Source: a virus. From it: a DNA stretch of 64,000 nt. Numbering within the stretch: the stretch's first letter is position 1; the number at the start of each line of letters is the position of its first letter. A program made the translations under genes and the position numbers. The DNA is taken from IMG/VR virus record IMGVR_UViG_3300033141_006329, positions 159,371 through 223,370 of that record; one strand, given 5' to 3'. Of this stretch, positions 39,911-50,967 are shown piece by piece. The notes beneath the pieces were generated by a model. That model searched no databases, was not told the origin of the DNA, and worked only from the letters and a program-made list of their open reading frames with translations.

Positions 39911-42556
39911 ATGTTCGAAGACAAGACTGTAAATATATTTAGTTCTAGGGATAAAATTAGAGACCAGATGATAGAATATACAAAACAATATCTGGAATTG
40001 GAAGGTATTGATTTTTCTAAATTATCATATTTGTCTTATGTTGTAAATATCATGAGTGCTCTCACAGCTAATTTATTATATTATACTACATCGACATATA
40101 AGGAGATGTTTTTAACAAAGGCTGTACAAAAAGAAAGTGTATTAAATTTGAGTGCCATGTTAGGATACACACCACCCTGGGCAGTTCCCTCCACCGCATC
40201 CGTCCTGGTAGCAATACCTATAGATTTTGCAGATGATGTATATTTTACATTACCTGCAGGGCATAAATATTATGCCAGCAAAATCGTATTCACACAGAAT
40301 AATTCCATACATGTAGATATACAAAGAGATGATACAGGAACAATAACATCAACTACAGTTACAGAGGAAGTATCTTCGGGTGGTACTCGATCTGTAAGAT
40401 ATGAAATACAAACAGTGGATGATAAAACTACATTATATTTTATGGTAAATCTTACCCAACAAGAAATTACAACTTTAGAAGTTCCTATACCCGAACTAAA
40501 AGCATATGAATTCCACATAGTACCATTAACATTTTCAGGGCAGGTTGCTAGTGTAGAAATGGTTATTTCAGAAGAATGGAATATGTATGATTCTCTATTC
40601 CTTATACCCTGGAGTGAGAAAGGGTTTGCTATAAGATTGACAGAAGCGGGCGCACAAATATTTTTTGGCAATGGTGTTATTGGGCAACAACCACCCGCAG
40701 GAGAAGTAGCAAACATAGAACTTAATATTACAAATGGTGCAGATGGTAATGTAATATCTGGATCTATTAATAAAGCTGATAAAATATATATAAGAGACTA
40801 TGATCCTAATGGTAATGCTATGGATGATACAGGTCCATATGCAGGCATTCCTTACATCATGAAGCCCTTAAAATTAACAGTTATAAATACAGCTCCTGCT
40901 TCTGGAGGAAAAGATTTTCCCACTATAGATGAAATAAGAAGTGCAGCAATTGCAAACATAAGTTCGTTGAAACGACTGGTAACAAAAAATGATTTTGATA
41001 ATATAAAGGAAATTATTCCGAATTTGCCGATAGAACATGCTATTCATATGATAAAAAGAAGTGATTTAAAAAGTAATGAAATTAATTTATTTACAGATTT
41101 AATTTTTGATGAGACTATAGTACCAACAAGAAATGTAATATGGCCCACAGATAGTACATCAAACCCATCTCTAAAAATATATACTGAGGATACTATAGAA
41201 ATAGATGGTGTATATTATTATAGTATGTTTAATATAAATATAGATCCCGCCCTTGGTAAATGTGATTATTATTATTTAGCAAATTCTGTAGAAAAATCAG
41301 TTACTATAAGTAATACTAGCGAGGGTTTAACAGGAGTCATACCAACATATGCAAGATTTGAAACTATAATAACAGATAGTACGTCAGGAGAGATTTTACC
41401 TATAGCCGATCAGAAATTAGATATAGAATTGAATTATGATGTTCTTATAGAAAATGCAGATAGTGGATTAAATTGTCAACTGGTGACGGGATGGGATGGA
41501 ATGGCTTATGCTATGGACCAAGAAATAGTAGGTGATGTTACCAAGTTTACATTAGCTACATCTTCACTTGATCTCTTGAATGTAGAAAATGGTGCGCAAA
41601 CATACTTCTTCAAAATGTATTTTCTAATTCCAGATCCTGATAATCCAGGAAACTATATACCACAACTCCCATATCTAAATGAGTCTCAAGTAGAGGTTAT
41701 AATAAAAGATGATCTAAGTGAATATATGTATAGTCAGGTAGATGTGACGGGAGCAACAGATGATTATGATGTGATATTATATGATGTACCAGTAATTAAA
41801 AAATCATATTATGACTCAATTGATCACAATGCATTCACAACACAGATATATAATAAAATAATAACTTTCGATACTACTGATTATAAGATGACGACAGATT
41901 TCATAAATCTGAAATTTAGCAATACTACGGGCGCACTTGATAATATGAAATATAATTTGGAAAGTAAAAGCCCAGTCAATAGTGTGAATCCTACCAGTTG
42001 GGCAGTAGTGGATTCTACTAATGATGGCTCTAGATATTTGGTTTCGGATGATGTGTGCGGAAATCCTTGGGGGTCAGCTCCTTGGAATAGGGAACCACCA
42101 TTTATAGCTGAATATATAAGTGATACTACTAGCTGGTCATTTGAAACTATTATAACAAATGATATTATAAAGGTAAACGATATTGACAAGAAAGTTATAT
42201 ATAACGGTAGAGATGTTTTAATACCTATAAATACTATTCCTCTAGTTTTGAATATAATTGTATGGCGCAATCCTAGTTATTCTAGTACCTCAAGGGCTAT
42301 AGTATCTAATGTTAAGACGGGGTTGATTAATGGATTATATCAAAAGTTTGGATTTGATAAGGATATATTTATAACAGAGATTGTGGATATAGTTCAATCC
42401 GTACCGGGTGTCTCGCATTGTAAAGTGATGGAACCTTCCCATGATATATTTTTTAATTACGATTTAAGGAAAGATTTAACTGAGCAGGAGCTATTAGAAT
42501 ATTCACCCCAGTTGGTTTGGTTTGATAGTACATCTATATATGTAGAGGTTAGGTAG
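39911..42556 (+). CDS. Baseplate wedge protein, gp6/J-like
   Basis: An 881-residue protein. The N-terminal helices with NIMSALTANLLYYTTSTYKEMFL and then SVLNLSAMLGYTPPWAVPSTASV (parts) are the hallmark opening of gp6/J-type proteins, where a helix bundle precedes a chain of beta domains. ITNGADGN and the C-terminal DIVQSVPGVSHCKV region fit the J family's closing domain. Trimers or dimers of such proteins form the wedge ring holding gp25. GAGGGGTAGG lies before the start. Confidence 0.8.
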   Translation: MFEDKTVNIFSSRDKIRDQMIEYTKQYLELEGIDFSKLSYLSYVVNIMSALTANLLYYTTSTYKEMFLTKAVQKESVLNLSAMLGYTPPWAVPSTASVLVAIPIDFADDVYFTLPAGHKYYASKIVFTQNNSIHVDIQRDDTGTITSTTVTEEVSSGGTRSVRYEIQTVDDKTTLYFMVNLTQQEITTLEVPIPELKAYEFHIVPLTFSGQVASVEMVISEEWNMYDSLFLIPWSEKGFAIRLTEAGAQIFFGNGVIGQQPPAGEVANIELNITNGADGNVISGSINKADKIYIRDYDPNGNAMDDTGPYAGIPYIMKPLKLTVINTAPASGGKDFPTIDEIRSAAIANISSLKRLVTKNDFDNIKEIIPNLPIEHAIHMIKRSDLKSNEINLFTDLIFDETIVPTRNVIWPTDSTSNPSLKIYTEDTIEIDGVYYYSMFNINIDPALGKCDYYYLANSVEKSVTISNTSEGLTGVIPTYARFETIITDSTSGEILPIADQKLDIELNYDVLIENADSGLNCQLVTGWDGMAYAMDQEIVGDVTKFTLATSSLDLLNVENGAQTYFFKMYFLIPDPDNPGNYIPQLPYLNESQVEVIIKDDLSEYMYSQVDVTGATDDYDVILYDVPVIKKSYYDSIDHNAFTTQIYNKIITFDTTDYKMTTDFINLKFSNTTGALDNMKYNLESKSPVNSVNPTSWAVVDSTNDGSRYLVSDDVCGNPWGSAPWNREPPFIAEYISDTTSWSFETIITNDIIKVNDIDKKVIYNGRDVLIPINTIPLVLNIIVWRNPSYSSTSRAIVSNVKTGLINGLYQKFGFDKDIFITEIVDIVQSVPGVSHCKVMEPSHDIFFNYDLRKDLTEQELLEYSPQLVWFDSTSIYVEVR

Positions 42557-42558
42557 TA

Positions 42559-43638
42559 GTGAACATTTTAGAGTATAGTCAGGTTTCGATAGAGCCTAAA
42601 TCAGATGCCAATATCTATAGGTATATGTCTAAGATAGTAGGAACAGAATTATCTAATATGGTAAAACCCTGTTACTATCCTAAACCTGTAATATATTTTA
42701 AAGATATTCAGGAACAATTGGGCGTTACCCCAGAGGATATAAAAAAGTTTAAGAGTGGGATAGAAGCAAAATATAAAACCTTTGATATATATAATGACAA
42801 ATATACAATCATGTTGATGTTAGCTATATTGCATTATGCTCAAAAGAAAAAATATGAAATTTCTAAGATGTTCTTTTTGTTTCTTGCTATTAAATTTTAT
42901 TCCAGCCGATTGCATACTCATTTAAAATCTTTTTGCAATGAAGATTTATGGATAGTAACTCTAGATAGATTATCCCCCCGACATTTATTTAAAACAAAGA
43001 AAGGCATACCAAATGCTATACGGTATGTATCGGATTTTGATTTTAATAAACAAAAAAATAAATTATCACAAGACATATTAAGCGACAAAGACTTAATATC
43101 CATAGTTTATGGTCTGAGACGAAAAATAGCACAGTCATTACGGTCGTTTGCTCAGTTGTACTATAAGTTATATGAAGAGGGTAAAACCGCAAAATCCGCC
43201 CCTTTAGAAGATGCAGAAGTGGAAGGATCACAGTTGGTTGCAGATAAAGTAAGTATGACAATGTGCGTTTTTGGTCAGATAGATAGAGATGCGTTAAAGA
43301 AAGCAATAATACAAGGAAGGGTAAGGAAAGATTTAGCCTCAACTATAATAACCGAATTTTCTGTTACAGAATATAAAGATAAAATGAGATTCATTATAAT
43401 ATTGATGAGTCGATTGATGAGTTTGAAATCAGTGTGTGTAGAAAAAGATAGAGGCAAACTCATAAGAAAAATAAATTCAAATGTAAAAATAGGTGGTAAG
43501 TATATAATACGAGATGAGATATTAGAGATGTTATATTCTTTGGAGTCTGGTTATCAATTGAAGAGTATATATGAAAATCAACTAGTTATGTTTTTTAGTA
43601 GTTATATTACAAATTATCTAAGAAATAGAATTTGCTAA
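42559..43638 (+). CDS. Baseplate-operon protein of unknown function
   Basis: A 359-residue basic protein starting at GTG two bases after the wedge stop. It is alpha-helical, with a hydrophobic helix KMFFLFLAIKFYSS (about 101-114) and a conserved-looking IRYVSDFDFNKQKNKL. No domain is recognised. It is the last gene of the rightward baseplate operon and meets the leftward tail genes tail to tail (15 bases apart). Confidence 0.5.
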   Translation: MNILEYSQVSIEPKSDANIYRYMSKIVGTELSNMVKPCYYPKPVIYFKDIQEQLGVTPEDIKKFKSGIEAKYKTFDIYNDKYTIMLMLAILHYAQKKKYEISKMFFLFLAIKFYSSRLHTHLKSFCNEDLWIVTLDRLSPRHLFKTKKGIPNAIRYVSDFDFNKQKNKLSQDILSDKDLISIVYGLRRKIAQSLRSFAQLYYKLYEEGKTAKSAPLEDAEVEGSQLVADKVSMTMCVFGQIDRDALKKAIIQGRVRKDLASTIITEFSVTEYKDKMRFIIILMSRLMSLKSVCVEKDRGKLIRKINSNVKIGGKYIIRDEILEMLYSLESGYQLKSIYENQLVMFFSSYITNYLRNRIC

Positions 43639-43653
43639 ACAGATATTTTCTTT

Positions 43654-44853
43654 TTAAGGTTCGGAGTCTTCCGACCAATTGGCTAAATCGTTAGCCAGAG
43701 AACTAGTTGCAGAAGGTATTCTGGCTGGGGCAGTATCTGTAGATTCTGGAGTGCTTCCGGTTGTGGAGGCAGGTGCACTGCTAAAAGATGGATAATCTAC
43801 TGTGGATATTTTGCCTATCTTTGCTGTACTTTTGGCCAGATGTTCTATATAATCACCAAATAGGGGTCTGCCTTTATCTTTAATAGCATCACTATTTGGA
43901 TCAACTGCGATCATAGTATTATATAAATCATTAATTGTCAATTTGATATCAACCATACCAGGTCTTTGTACATATGATATATTATTTGCATCACCACCCT
44001 TTATAATATCTATAGATGATACATAACCCGCCTTAACTTTAAATAGACCAGGACAAGTCACAGAACATAATACAGGAAATGTAAATGTAGACGCACTATC
44101 GGATATCGGCATAACAAAGGCTAATAATTTTGCTATAGGATCAACTATGTATTGAATATGGGCTTGATCATCTGACGGGACGGGATTATATAATCTAACT
44201 GTAACTGAGTAAGACGGTGAATAACCCGATCCTTTCCACATTTGAGGAAAATCTATTTTACTACCTGTTAGTAATTTGGTAACTCCCGAGTTCCCAGATA
44301 GACTTTTCATTATGCCACCCATCCCTCCAATTCCTTTTCCTACTCCCTTTGTTAGCATACCCAAACCTTTACTAAATAATCCACCCTCTTTCATTTTATC
44401 ACCAGCTTTTTGAAGAATATCTCCACCACCACTGGCCCCAGTTAAATATCTCATCTCCGCTAGACCAGAACTCGCTATATTTCCAATTTCTTCAAATTTG
44501 GACTCACCATATTCCACAGAAAAAGATTCAGATATACTAGCATCATTCTGAAAAGCTACATATAAACAATTACCATCTATAATAGGAACACTTGCCGAAC
44601 CTAATATATCATTATATTTGGCAAGACCAGTTCCATAATCCAATGAAAATAATTGTAAACCGCCTTTCAAATCCTTTGGAAGCATCGGATATGCTGGGTA
44701 CATTGCCATTACTGCCATAGATGCAAGTGTTAAATTGTGTTCATCTCCCCCTGTTATATTGGGTTCGAATATATACGATGGAGGAAGTCCTATTATATTT
44801 TCTATATCACTACCTTTTTTTGTAAATGAATCTAGTATAGCTGAATTTCCCAT
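43654..44853 (-). CDS. Putative tail-tube initiator / baseplate-cap protein
   Basis: A 399-residue protein. The middle (about 143-190) is a Gly/Lys-rich low-complexity linker. The second half has FPQMWKGSGYSPSYSVTVRLYNP (parts), then PVLCSVTCPGLFKVKAGYVSSIDIIKG (parts) and PGMVDIKLTINDLYNTMI, a pattern I associate with tube-like beta proteins that cap the hub (T4 gp48/gp54 role). The last 45 residues are Ser/Thr/Pro-rich. It lies directly downstream of the tape measure with AAGGAG before its ATG. Role by context. Confidence 0.5.
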   Translation of the reverse strand: MGNSAILDSFTKKGSDIENIIGLPPSYIFEPNITGGDEHNLTLASMAVMAMYPAYPMLPKDLKGGLQLFSLDYGTGLAKYNDILGSASVPIIDGNCLYVAFQNDASISESFSVEYGESKFEEIGNIASSGLAEMRYLTGASGGGDILQKAGDKMKEGGLFSKGLGMLTKGVGKGIGGMGGIMKSLSGNSGVTKLLTGSKIDFPQMWKGSGYSPSYSVTVRLYNPVPSDDQAHIQYIVDPIAKLLAFVMPISDSASTFTFPVLCSVTCPGLFKVKAGYVSSIDIIKGGDANNISYVQRPGMVDIKLTINDLYNTMIAVDPNSDAIKDKGRPLFGDYIEHLAKSTAKIGKISTVDYPSFSSAPASTTGSTPESTDTAPARIPSATSSLANDLANWSEDSEP

Positions 44854-44862
44854 AATTTCTCC

Positions 44863-47800
44863 TTATAACCTCCCACCAAGAATTTTTTCAGTATCATCAT
44901 CAAATCCTACAGATGATGCACCAGCAGTTGTAACACTATTAACACTGCTATTATTACTACTCATATTATTATTTACTATGGTTGCTGTTTGATTTGTAGA
45001 TGTCATAACTTTCTCTAATGTATCTTTAAGATCCTTATTTGATTTAACAGTCGCTGTTCCTTCCATATTTGCACGAGCCATTTCCAACCCTGCCTCGTGG
45101 TGAGCAATGGCTTCAGAACCAGCCATATTAATTGGCCCAGATTCCTTAAATGTTGGTCCGCCTTTAACCAATCCTGTTCTTAAAGTTTCCATAAATACAT
45201 CTGTCATGGCCCTACCAAATTGAGGATTGTCTGGAGCTATAACCATCTCCCCACCTTTTACCATAGTAGGATATTCGCCAGAGCCTGTAAATATTGCACC
45301 ACTGTGTGATTTTGGTATATTGGCTGGATCCATTGTTGGTCCTTCTTTTTTATCAGATCTCCAGGACCAAGGTTTATACCAACTCGAACTACCTTCCTCC
45401 GTAGGTTTGAGTTCTCCTTCTTCCTCTTCTCGCTTTCCTGCCATCCAACTATAAACTTTACCAATGCCCGGAATCTTTCGAATTTTTTCATCTGCCCAAT
45501 CTTTTGCTGCACTTAATATTTCCATCATTTTTTTGAAAGGCCAAGTTATCAAATCTACAACAGGTTTCATTTTTTCTGCGATCCATGCTGCTCCAGGAAC
45601 TTTTTCAAGAACCCAGTCTTTAGCTGCTTTGATACCTTTCAACATCATTCTATTTGGCCATGTTAAGAAGTTGACTACCATTATGCCCAATGCTTTTATC
45701 TTCTCCCAAGGAGTCTTATCAGAAGTTATAAAATCCTTAGCCTTTTTTATGACGCTCCATATTAACTTAAAGGGGAATAATATAAAATTCGTTATGGCTT
45801 TAATTGGTTTTTCTATTTTTTTCCAAACCCATTGTAATGCCTTTGCTATATTCTTACCACCTATTGCTCCTAATATACCACCAGCGATTGCGCCAATGCC
45901 TGCGCCTATTGCTGCACCTATTGGTCCACCTACAGCAAACCCTATACCCGTACCTAATAATGCTCCTTTTCCGGCACCCAGAGCAGCAGATTTTAATCCA
46001 CCCTCACCAGCTCCTCCGAGAGCAGCTCCTATGCCCGCTGTCCATTTGTGCGATGTTTTTAATTTTTCTCCCTCTTTTAAATCATGCATTTTTCTAGCGT
46101 CTTTCACACCCTTAAAAGCATCAAGAGCCATCCATGCGGCACCAGCCAATCCAGCAGCAGCAGCACCAAGGGGCCCTGCAAGTGCTGATAACTTCGTACC
46201 AAGAGTTGCGAGAGCCGGAGCAACTTGAGCAATCATAACAGGAACTTTTAAAGCAGTATTTTTTAAAGCTGACCATGCCTTCATCAAACCCTGTAATATC
46301 CACTTTCTCCAAATCTTTTTAAACCACCCACCAATATTGGCTAGACCTCCCCTGATTTTACCCCAAGTCCTTTTCATTGTTGCCCTGAACCCTAATTCCT
46401 CATCGTGTCTATCACCACCAATCTTCTGATCTTTTTTCAAAATTCTTTTTATTTGAGTTAACAATGAAACTATTTTCATAGGCCATCTGGCATATACGGG
46501 TTTTCCATCTTTATCAACAGCCACAACATCCTTACCTTTAGCTCGTTGAAACAAACCTGCAAATACACCCTTTACTTTAGTCTTTATTTTCCCTTTGATA
46601 TCTGTATACTTATCTTTGATTGCTTGTACTGGTCTCATAATAAATCTACCAACAGCCTTAAATGGAGCAGTAATTATAGCCCAACCTGCTTTTAACCCAG
46701 CCCTAAGACTTGCAAAGCCTGCCTTCAAAACATGATGTAATCCTTTAAATCCCATACTCATTGTATGGCCTACACCCTTAGCTGCTAAAACTATCCCCTC
46801 TCTCACCCCCGTTAACCCTGTTAATATAGTTGAACCAAATACATTTATTCCTTTAGTTATTAAGCCAATTGCTGGACCAAATGCATGTTTAAATGCTGAT
46901 CCCATCCCCTGAAAAAAATTGGCAGTTAGAGTAAATGGCAATTTAGCAAAAGATATAGCAACATCAGTCATACTACCTGCAACTTTGCCCAATATACCTT
47001 CCCCTTCCACCTTACCAATTGTACCTCCCAATAGATTAATCATAGTATCTAATCTATTAATAACAATCAATTGAAAATTATCCCCAATAGTCTTATCTTT
47101 TGTAAATCCTAATTTTCCTAAAGCGCGAGAAAACATCCCAGCAACCCTATCGGTTGCTCTTGGATCATCAAGGGGTAGAACTGCTTCGGGCCCAGCTTCG
47201 CCAACAACAATACCATTGGCAGCATATATAAGACCACCTTTTGCCATAGCTGTTACGGGTTTTTGTAATTTAGCAAGTGAAAATTCAGTAATATCTCTTG
47301 TCATTTTGCCTATAGATAAAACAAAATCTTTGGTATTACCACCTAATGTTTTAACCTGCTCTGCAAAAGTCGATACAAAATTTTTAAGTTTACTTGCAGG
47401 TCCTTCAGACATCTCTTTGATCATTGATCCAAAGCTTTTTATATTTTCCCATACATTTCCTAGCAAAGATGTTATAGGCGTAATAGCTTTCATGACTGTA
47501 TCTTTCATTGTACCAACTACTTCAGATAAAAATAGAGGTATTCCTTTTTTACCTTTTTCTGTTTCTTCCTCTACATTTTCTTTAAAAGTCTTTCCAATGC
47601 TCGTAATAGATCCTAGTACACTACTCATTAAATTCATTGACATAAAATGTATATCAGTAAGTCTGTCTTCTATTTTTTCATATATCTCATACCATTTGGA
47701 TGGTAGAAATTTTTTTACTATAGCCTTTCTTAATTTGACAAAAGTTCTACGCAATAACATAGTTAATTCGAATGCCAATCCAGTTAGATTAAAAAATACT

Positions 47801-50607
47801 CTACCTAGAGGTCTTATTAATCCCATTATTGCATTTCCTGTAGAGTTCATACCTTTAATCAAACCTTTACCCACTGTTATAAGAGTTCCGGGTATTTCTT
47901 TAAGAGACTTTTTTAGTTTTTCTACAAAACTCTCATCTGATCCCCATATCTCTTTGAACGGTTTTATTATAGTACTACCTATTTCTAAAAATTCATTTTT
48001 AAGATCGTCTATTGTTAATAATATATCAGAAAAACCATGAACAATTGTATATATTGTAGTTTTGACTATTTTAAAAGACTCGGTAAATCCAGATTTGACA
48101 GTTTCGGGTATAGTATCCTGATATACTCTACGGATGACATCCATAATAGATCCTGCTCCCTCGCCCGTTTCTTTATTTAACTCTTCAGATACTCTTTTTG
48201 CAATATCATTCACAGATTTGAGAACCATCTTTGGAAGTCGTTCTAAGAAATGTCTAAACCCACCATCAAACCATTCATTAATTTTATTCCACATGCTCAT
48301 CCATAGAGGTTTGATGCCTTCGATCCATACATCTGATATGCCACCCTTTAAATTTTGATATTTTTCTTTCATGTATACGCTAATATCATTAAATATTTTT
48401 TTAATAGTATCCATTGGTGCAGTCCAAGCAGGTTTTATATACTCTTCCCAGATATTAAGGATACCATCAGTTATTTTTCCAGGTATGTCTACTATAGCAT
48501 TATACATCTTTTTGAAAAATGATTTAATACCACCAACCAATCCACTAAATATTGCTCCTGCGCCGCCCATTAGTGAACCAAGAAATCCCTTTTTTGGTTT
48601 CGCTTCTGTTTGTTCTTCTTGACTTGTTTTAAGTTTATCACGAATGGGTTCAACTTTCTTAAAAATATTCTCTTTTTGAGTCTGATAACCTTCCTTAATT
48701 TTCTCCGATGCAGGTCTCGCCATTTCAACTATAGACTCTTTAATTTTGGCAGTACTATCACCCACACCTTTTTTTATCTCTGCGAATTTTCCAACAATTT
48801 CACCTTTATCTACAAATGCTAATCCACCCTCTTTAATAAGATATGGTTTCAACAGGGCCTTTTTTAATTTAGGTATACCCCCATCTATAGGCTCTACTTT
48901 AGCAGACTCACCTATAAATGTCATACGTTCATTTAGCAATGTTAATTCTGTTTTTAATATATCTCTGATGTCAGTTAGTAGCTCAATTCGTTTTATAAGA
49001 GACGGGGATCGTTTAAATTCTTGTTCTTTGGTTGCTTCTTCCTTTTTTTTCTGCCAATCGCCATATCCAGGTATAAGACTTTGAAGTAATCCACCACCTT
49101 TTTTATCACCTTTGCCAAATCCCAATAGATTACCAAATAATCCTTTTACTTTCCCGGTAACCATATCTTTTAGATACGAAAAAGGTCCACCTTCTCCACC
49201 AAGTTTATCACCTATAGCTTGGCCCATCCATTCGGATAAAGATCTAGGGCCGGGTCTTTTAAGTGTTCCTGGAATTTCAAAACCAATTTGTAATAATTTG
49301 GATTGTTGTAATATCAAATTATTTACTTCATGTGATGCAGATCTATTTGCAACATATATAAGTCCTAAAGTTTTAAGCATAGCACCAAACACACCAAACT
49401 TCCCAGGTTTAGGCAGTTGTGCTTTATATGCAGCTCCAAATATTGGCACAACATAACCTATGGTTGCACCTATTCCAAAAACAGATTCCAACGATTTTCC
49501 AAAGATACCTTTCTTTCCAGAATCTCCCATTCCTTTTGTTATAGCATCTGCTAAAATTGGACCAATTTTTGAACCGGTTATACTATTTTCTTCCAATGTC
49601 TTTTTCATCTCTTTTGAAGGTGACATGTACATGGGATGTTCCGGAGTTTGCATTTCTCCCAGAGCTGAAGACGTATCGCCTATACCCTGATCTAGTGATT
49701 TTAGATTTTCTGTGAATACTGGATCTGGTCTTACATTCATAATACCCCGACCAACATGCATGGCGCCCTTACCAACTTTTTTACCCGCCCCTACAAAAAA
49801 ATCAGCTATTTTCCCTATACCTTTTGACATTCCAGATACCGACCCATCATCTCCCTTTGGCGCTCCACTAAAAAGAGATTGAGATATTAAACCAGGAGCT
49901 AGTCCCATTGTTCCTGCAGCTAAACCAACCCCTATAGTTTTTTTAATGCCAGTTGTTACTTCACTTCTCATGTCTCCTGCATACTCGTGTGCTACTTGAC
50001 CGGGGGCGTCTGCAACTGAACCTGCTGCTCTACCAACTGCTCTGATCGGAGCTGTACCCGCTCTCAGAGCTTTTCCTCCAACATATTTTCCTGCTTTATA
50101 TGCGCCATATCCAGCAACTGCCGCCAATGGTATTGCCACTGCTGATATCTTTGCAGTAGTCATGAGTAAAGATTTGGAGAATTTTTTATAAGTCTTTTCA
50201 TTACTCTCTGAAAATTCATCCATAGAAGTCGATAAATCTTTGGTAGAGTTTGACATATTCATTGCAGCAGATTCCATAACCTTATTAGACTCTACTAATT
50301 TGGAAGTACTATTATTCAAACCTTTTACAGTTTTATCTAAACCTTTAGTGCTTATAGAAATTTCACTATTAATTGCACCTGATTTTAATCTTTTTGTGGC
50401 CAGAACAGTTTCTTTAGTATGATCCTGTAGAACCTTTTTATTTATAGCACCTGTTTTTTTTAAACCTGTTATATGCTCTTTTTTGGCAGCATCCATACCT
50501 TTCGTATAAGAACTCAAAGATTTATTGAGGCTACCTAGACTCTTGGTAAACTTTTTTTGTTCTTTACTAAACTCATCATTGATGGATTCTGGTTTCTTGG
50601 GTAACAT
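44863..50607 (-). CDS. Tail tape measure protein
   Basis: At 1914 residues it is the longest gene. It begins with a coiled-coil rich N-terminus (Lys/Ser/Thr). Hydrophobic segments are spread through it, including a glycine-zipper-like stretch near residues 1530-1570. GLIYAANGIVVGEAGPEAVLPL lies near 1130 (parts), a motif common in tape measures. A second version, AIFTGSGEYPTMVKGGEMVI, lies near 1770. It sets tail length (about 1.5 angstrom per residue gives some 290 nm) and may form a channel in the host membrane. A perfect promoter motif lies 11 bases upstream. Confidence 0.9.
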   Translation of the reverse strand: MLPKKPESINDEFSKEQKKFTKSLGSLNKSLSSYTKGMDAAKKEHITGLKKTGAINKKVLQDHTKETVLATKRLKSGAINSEISISTKGLDKTVKGLNNSTSKLVESNKVMESAAMNMSNSTKDLSTSMDEFSESNEKTYKKFSKSLLMTTAKISAVAIPLAAVAGYGAYKAGKYVGGKALRAGTAPIRAVGRAAGSVADAPGQVAHEYAGDMRSEVTTGIKKTIGVGLAAGTMGLAPGLISQSLFSGAPKGDDGSVSGMSKGIGKIADFFVGAGKKVGKGAMHVGRGIMNVRPDPVFTENLKSLDQGIGDTSSALGEMQTPEHPMYMSPSKEMKKTLEENSITGSKIGPILADAITKGMGDSGKKGIFGKSLESVFGIGATIGYVVPIFGAAYKAQLPKPGKFGVFGAMLKTLGLIYVANRSASHEVNNLILQQSKLLQIGFEIPGTLKRPGPRSLSEWMGQAIGDKLGGEGGPFSYLKDMVTGKVKGLFGNLLGFGKGDKKGGGLLQSLIPGYGDWQKKKEEATKEQEFKRSPSLIKRIELLTDIRDILKTELTLLNERMTFIGESAKVEPIDGGIPKLKKALLKPYLIKEGGLAFVDKGEIVGKFAEIKKGVGDSTAKIKESIVEMARPASEKIKEGYQTQKENIFKKVEPIRDKLKTSQEEQTEAKPKKGFLGSLMGGAGAIFSGLVGGIKSFFKKMYNAIVDIPGKITDGILNIWEEYIKPAWTAPMDTIKKIFNDISVYMKEKYQNLKGGISDVWIEGIKPLWMSMWNKINEWFDGGFRHFLERLPKMVLKSVNDIAKRVSEELNKETGEGAGSIMDVIRRVYQDTIPETVKSGFTESFKIVKTTIYTIVHGFSDILLTIDDLKNEFLEIGSTIIKPFKEIWGSDESFVEKLKKSLKEIPGTLITVGKGLIKGMNSTGNAIMGLIRPLGRVFFNLTGLAFELTMLLRRTFVKLRKAIVKKFLPSKWYEIYEKIEDRLTDIHFMSMNLMSSVLGSITSIGKTFKENVEEETEKGKKGIPLFLSEVVGTMKDTVMKAITPITSLLGNVWENIKSFGSMIKEMSEGPASKLKNFVSTFAEQVKTLGGNTKDFVLSIGKMTRDITEFSLAKLQKPVTAMAKGGLIYAANGIVVGEAGPEAVLPLDDPRATDRVAGMFSRALGKLGFTKDKTIGDNFQLIVINRLDTMINLLGGTIGKVEGEGILGKVAGSMTDVAISFAKLPFTLTANFFQGMGSAFKHAFGPAIGLITKGINVFGSTILTGLTGVREGIVLAAKGVGHTMSMGFKGLHHVLKAGFASLRAGLKAGWAIITAPFKAVGRFIMRPVQAIKDKYTDIKGKIKTKVKGVFAGLFQRAKGKDVVAVDKDGKPVYARWPMKIVSLLTQIKRILKKDQKIGGDRHDEELGFRATMKRTWGKIRGGLANIGGWFKKIWRKWILQGLMKAWSALKNTALKVPVMIAQVAPALATLGTKLSALAGPLGAAAAGLAGAAWMALDAFKGVKDARKMHDLKEGEKLKTSHKWTAGIGAALGGAGEGGLKSAALGAGKGALLGTGIGFAVGGPIGAAIGAGIGAIAGGILGAIGGKNIAKALQWVWKKIEKPIKAITNFILFPFKLIWSVIKKAKDFITSDKTPWEKIKALGIMVVNFLTWPNRMMLKGIKAAKDWVLEKVPGAAWIAEKMKPVVDLITWPFKKMMEILSAAKDWADEKIRKIPGIGKVYSWMAGKREEEEGELKPTEEGSSSWYKPWSWRSDKKEGPTMDPANIPKSHSGAIFTGSGEYPTMVKGGEMVIAPDNPQFGRAMTDVFMETLRTGLVKGGPTFKESGPINMAGSEAIAHHEAGLEMARANMEGTATVKSNKDLKDTLEKVMTSTNQTATIVNNNMSSNNSSVNSVTTAGASSVGFDDDTEKILGGRL

Positions 50608-50618
50608 ATTCTCCTCTG

Positions 50619-50632
50619 TTTATAGTTTGTCC
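50619..50632 (-). promoter_or_regulatory. Phage promoter-like motif GGACAAACTATAAA
   Basis: Perfect consensus on the minus strand, 11 bases from the tape-measure ATG with only CAGAGGAGAAT between. This is the shortest leader among the sites. Confidence 0.75.
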
Positions 50633-50717
50633 TTTAGGCGCAAGAAATACGCCCAGGATATTGTGAAACCCGGGCGATATAATCTCTTATTTTGCAAAGT
50701 CAAAGATGTGGAAATTA

Positions 50718-50885
50718 TTAATCTTCCTCTTTTTCCTCATCCTCTTTTTCTTCGCCTTTTTCCTCACCCTTACCATCCTTCTTGAATGGTTTAGCTTTCT
50801 TCCCACCAAATCTTTTTAGCAATTCTTCCTTACTAGGTTTTTCTTCTACTAATAAACTTTCTAAAAATTCTTGTGATATACTCAT
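50718..50885 (-). CDS. Small acidic-tailed protein
   Basis: A 55-residue protein, MSISQEFLESLL..., with a basic centre (KRFGGKKAKPFKK) and a Glu/Lys/Asp tail. GAGAAGGAGAAG precedes the ATG at 50885. It sits between the peptidase-like gene and the tape measure in the same direction. It may be a short scaffolding or chaperone peptide; nothing is recognised. Confidence 0.55.
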   Translation of the reverse strand: MSISQEFLESLLVEEKPSKEELLKRFGGKKAKPFKKDGKGEEKGEEKEDEEKEED

Positions 50886-50967
50886 TACTTCTCCTTCTCT
50901 AAAATCTTGTATCCCTTCCCAGGGAATGGTTTTGTAATCTAAGGTTAATTCCTCATTTTTCTAATCG

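Noticed and set aside
45464-48040. Long rightward open frames antisense to the tape measure (for example 45464-46228 and 47216-48040)
   Set aside because: They have no ribosome sites, are rich in Pro, Ala, Ile and Phe as expected for the complement of a Gly/Lys/Ala-rich gene, and lie fully inside the tape measure.
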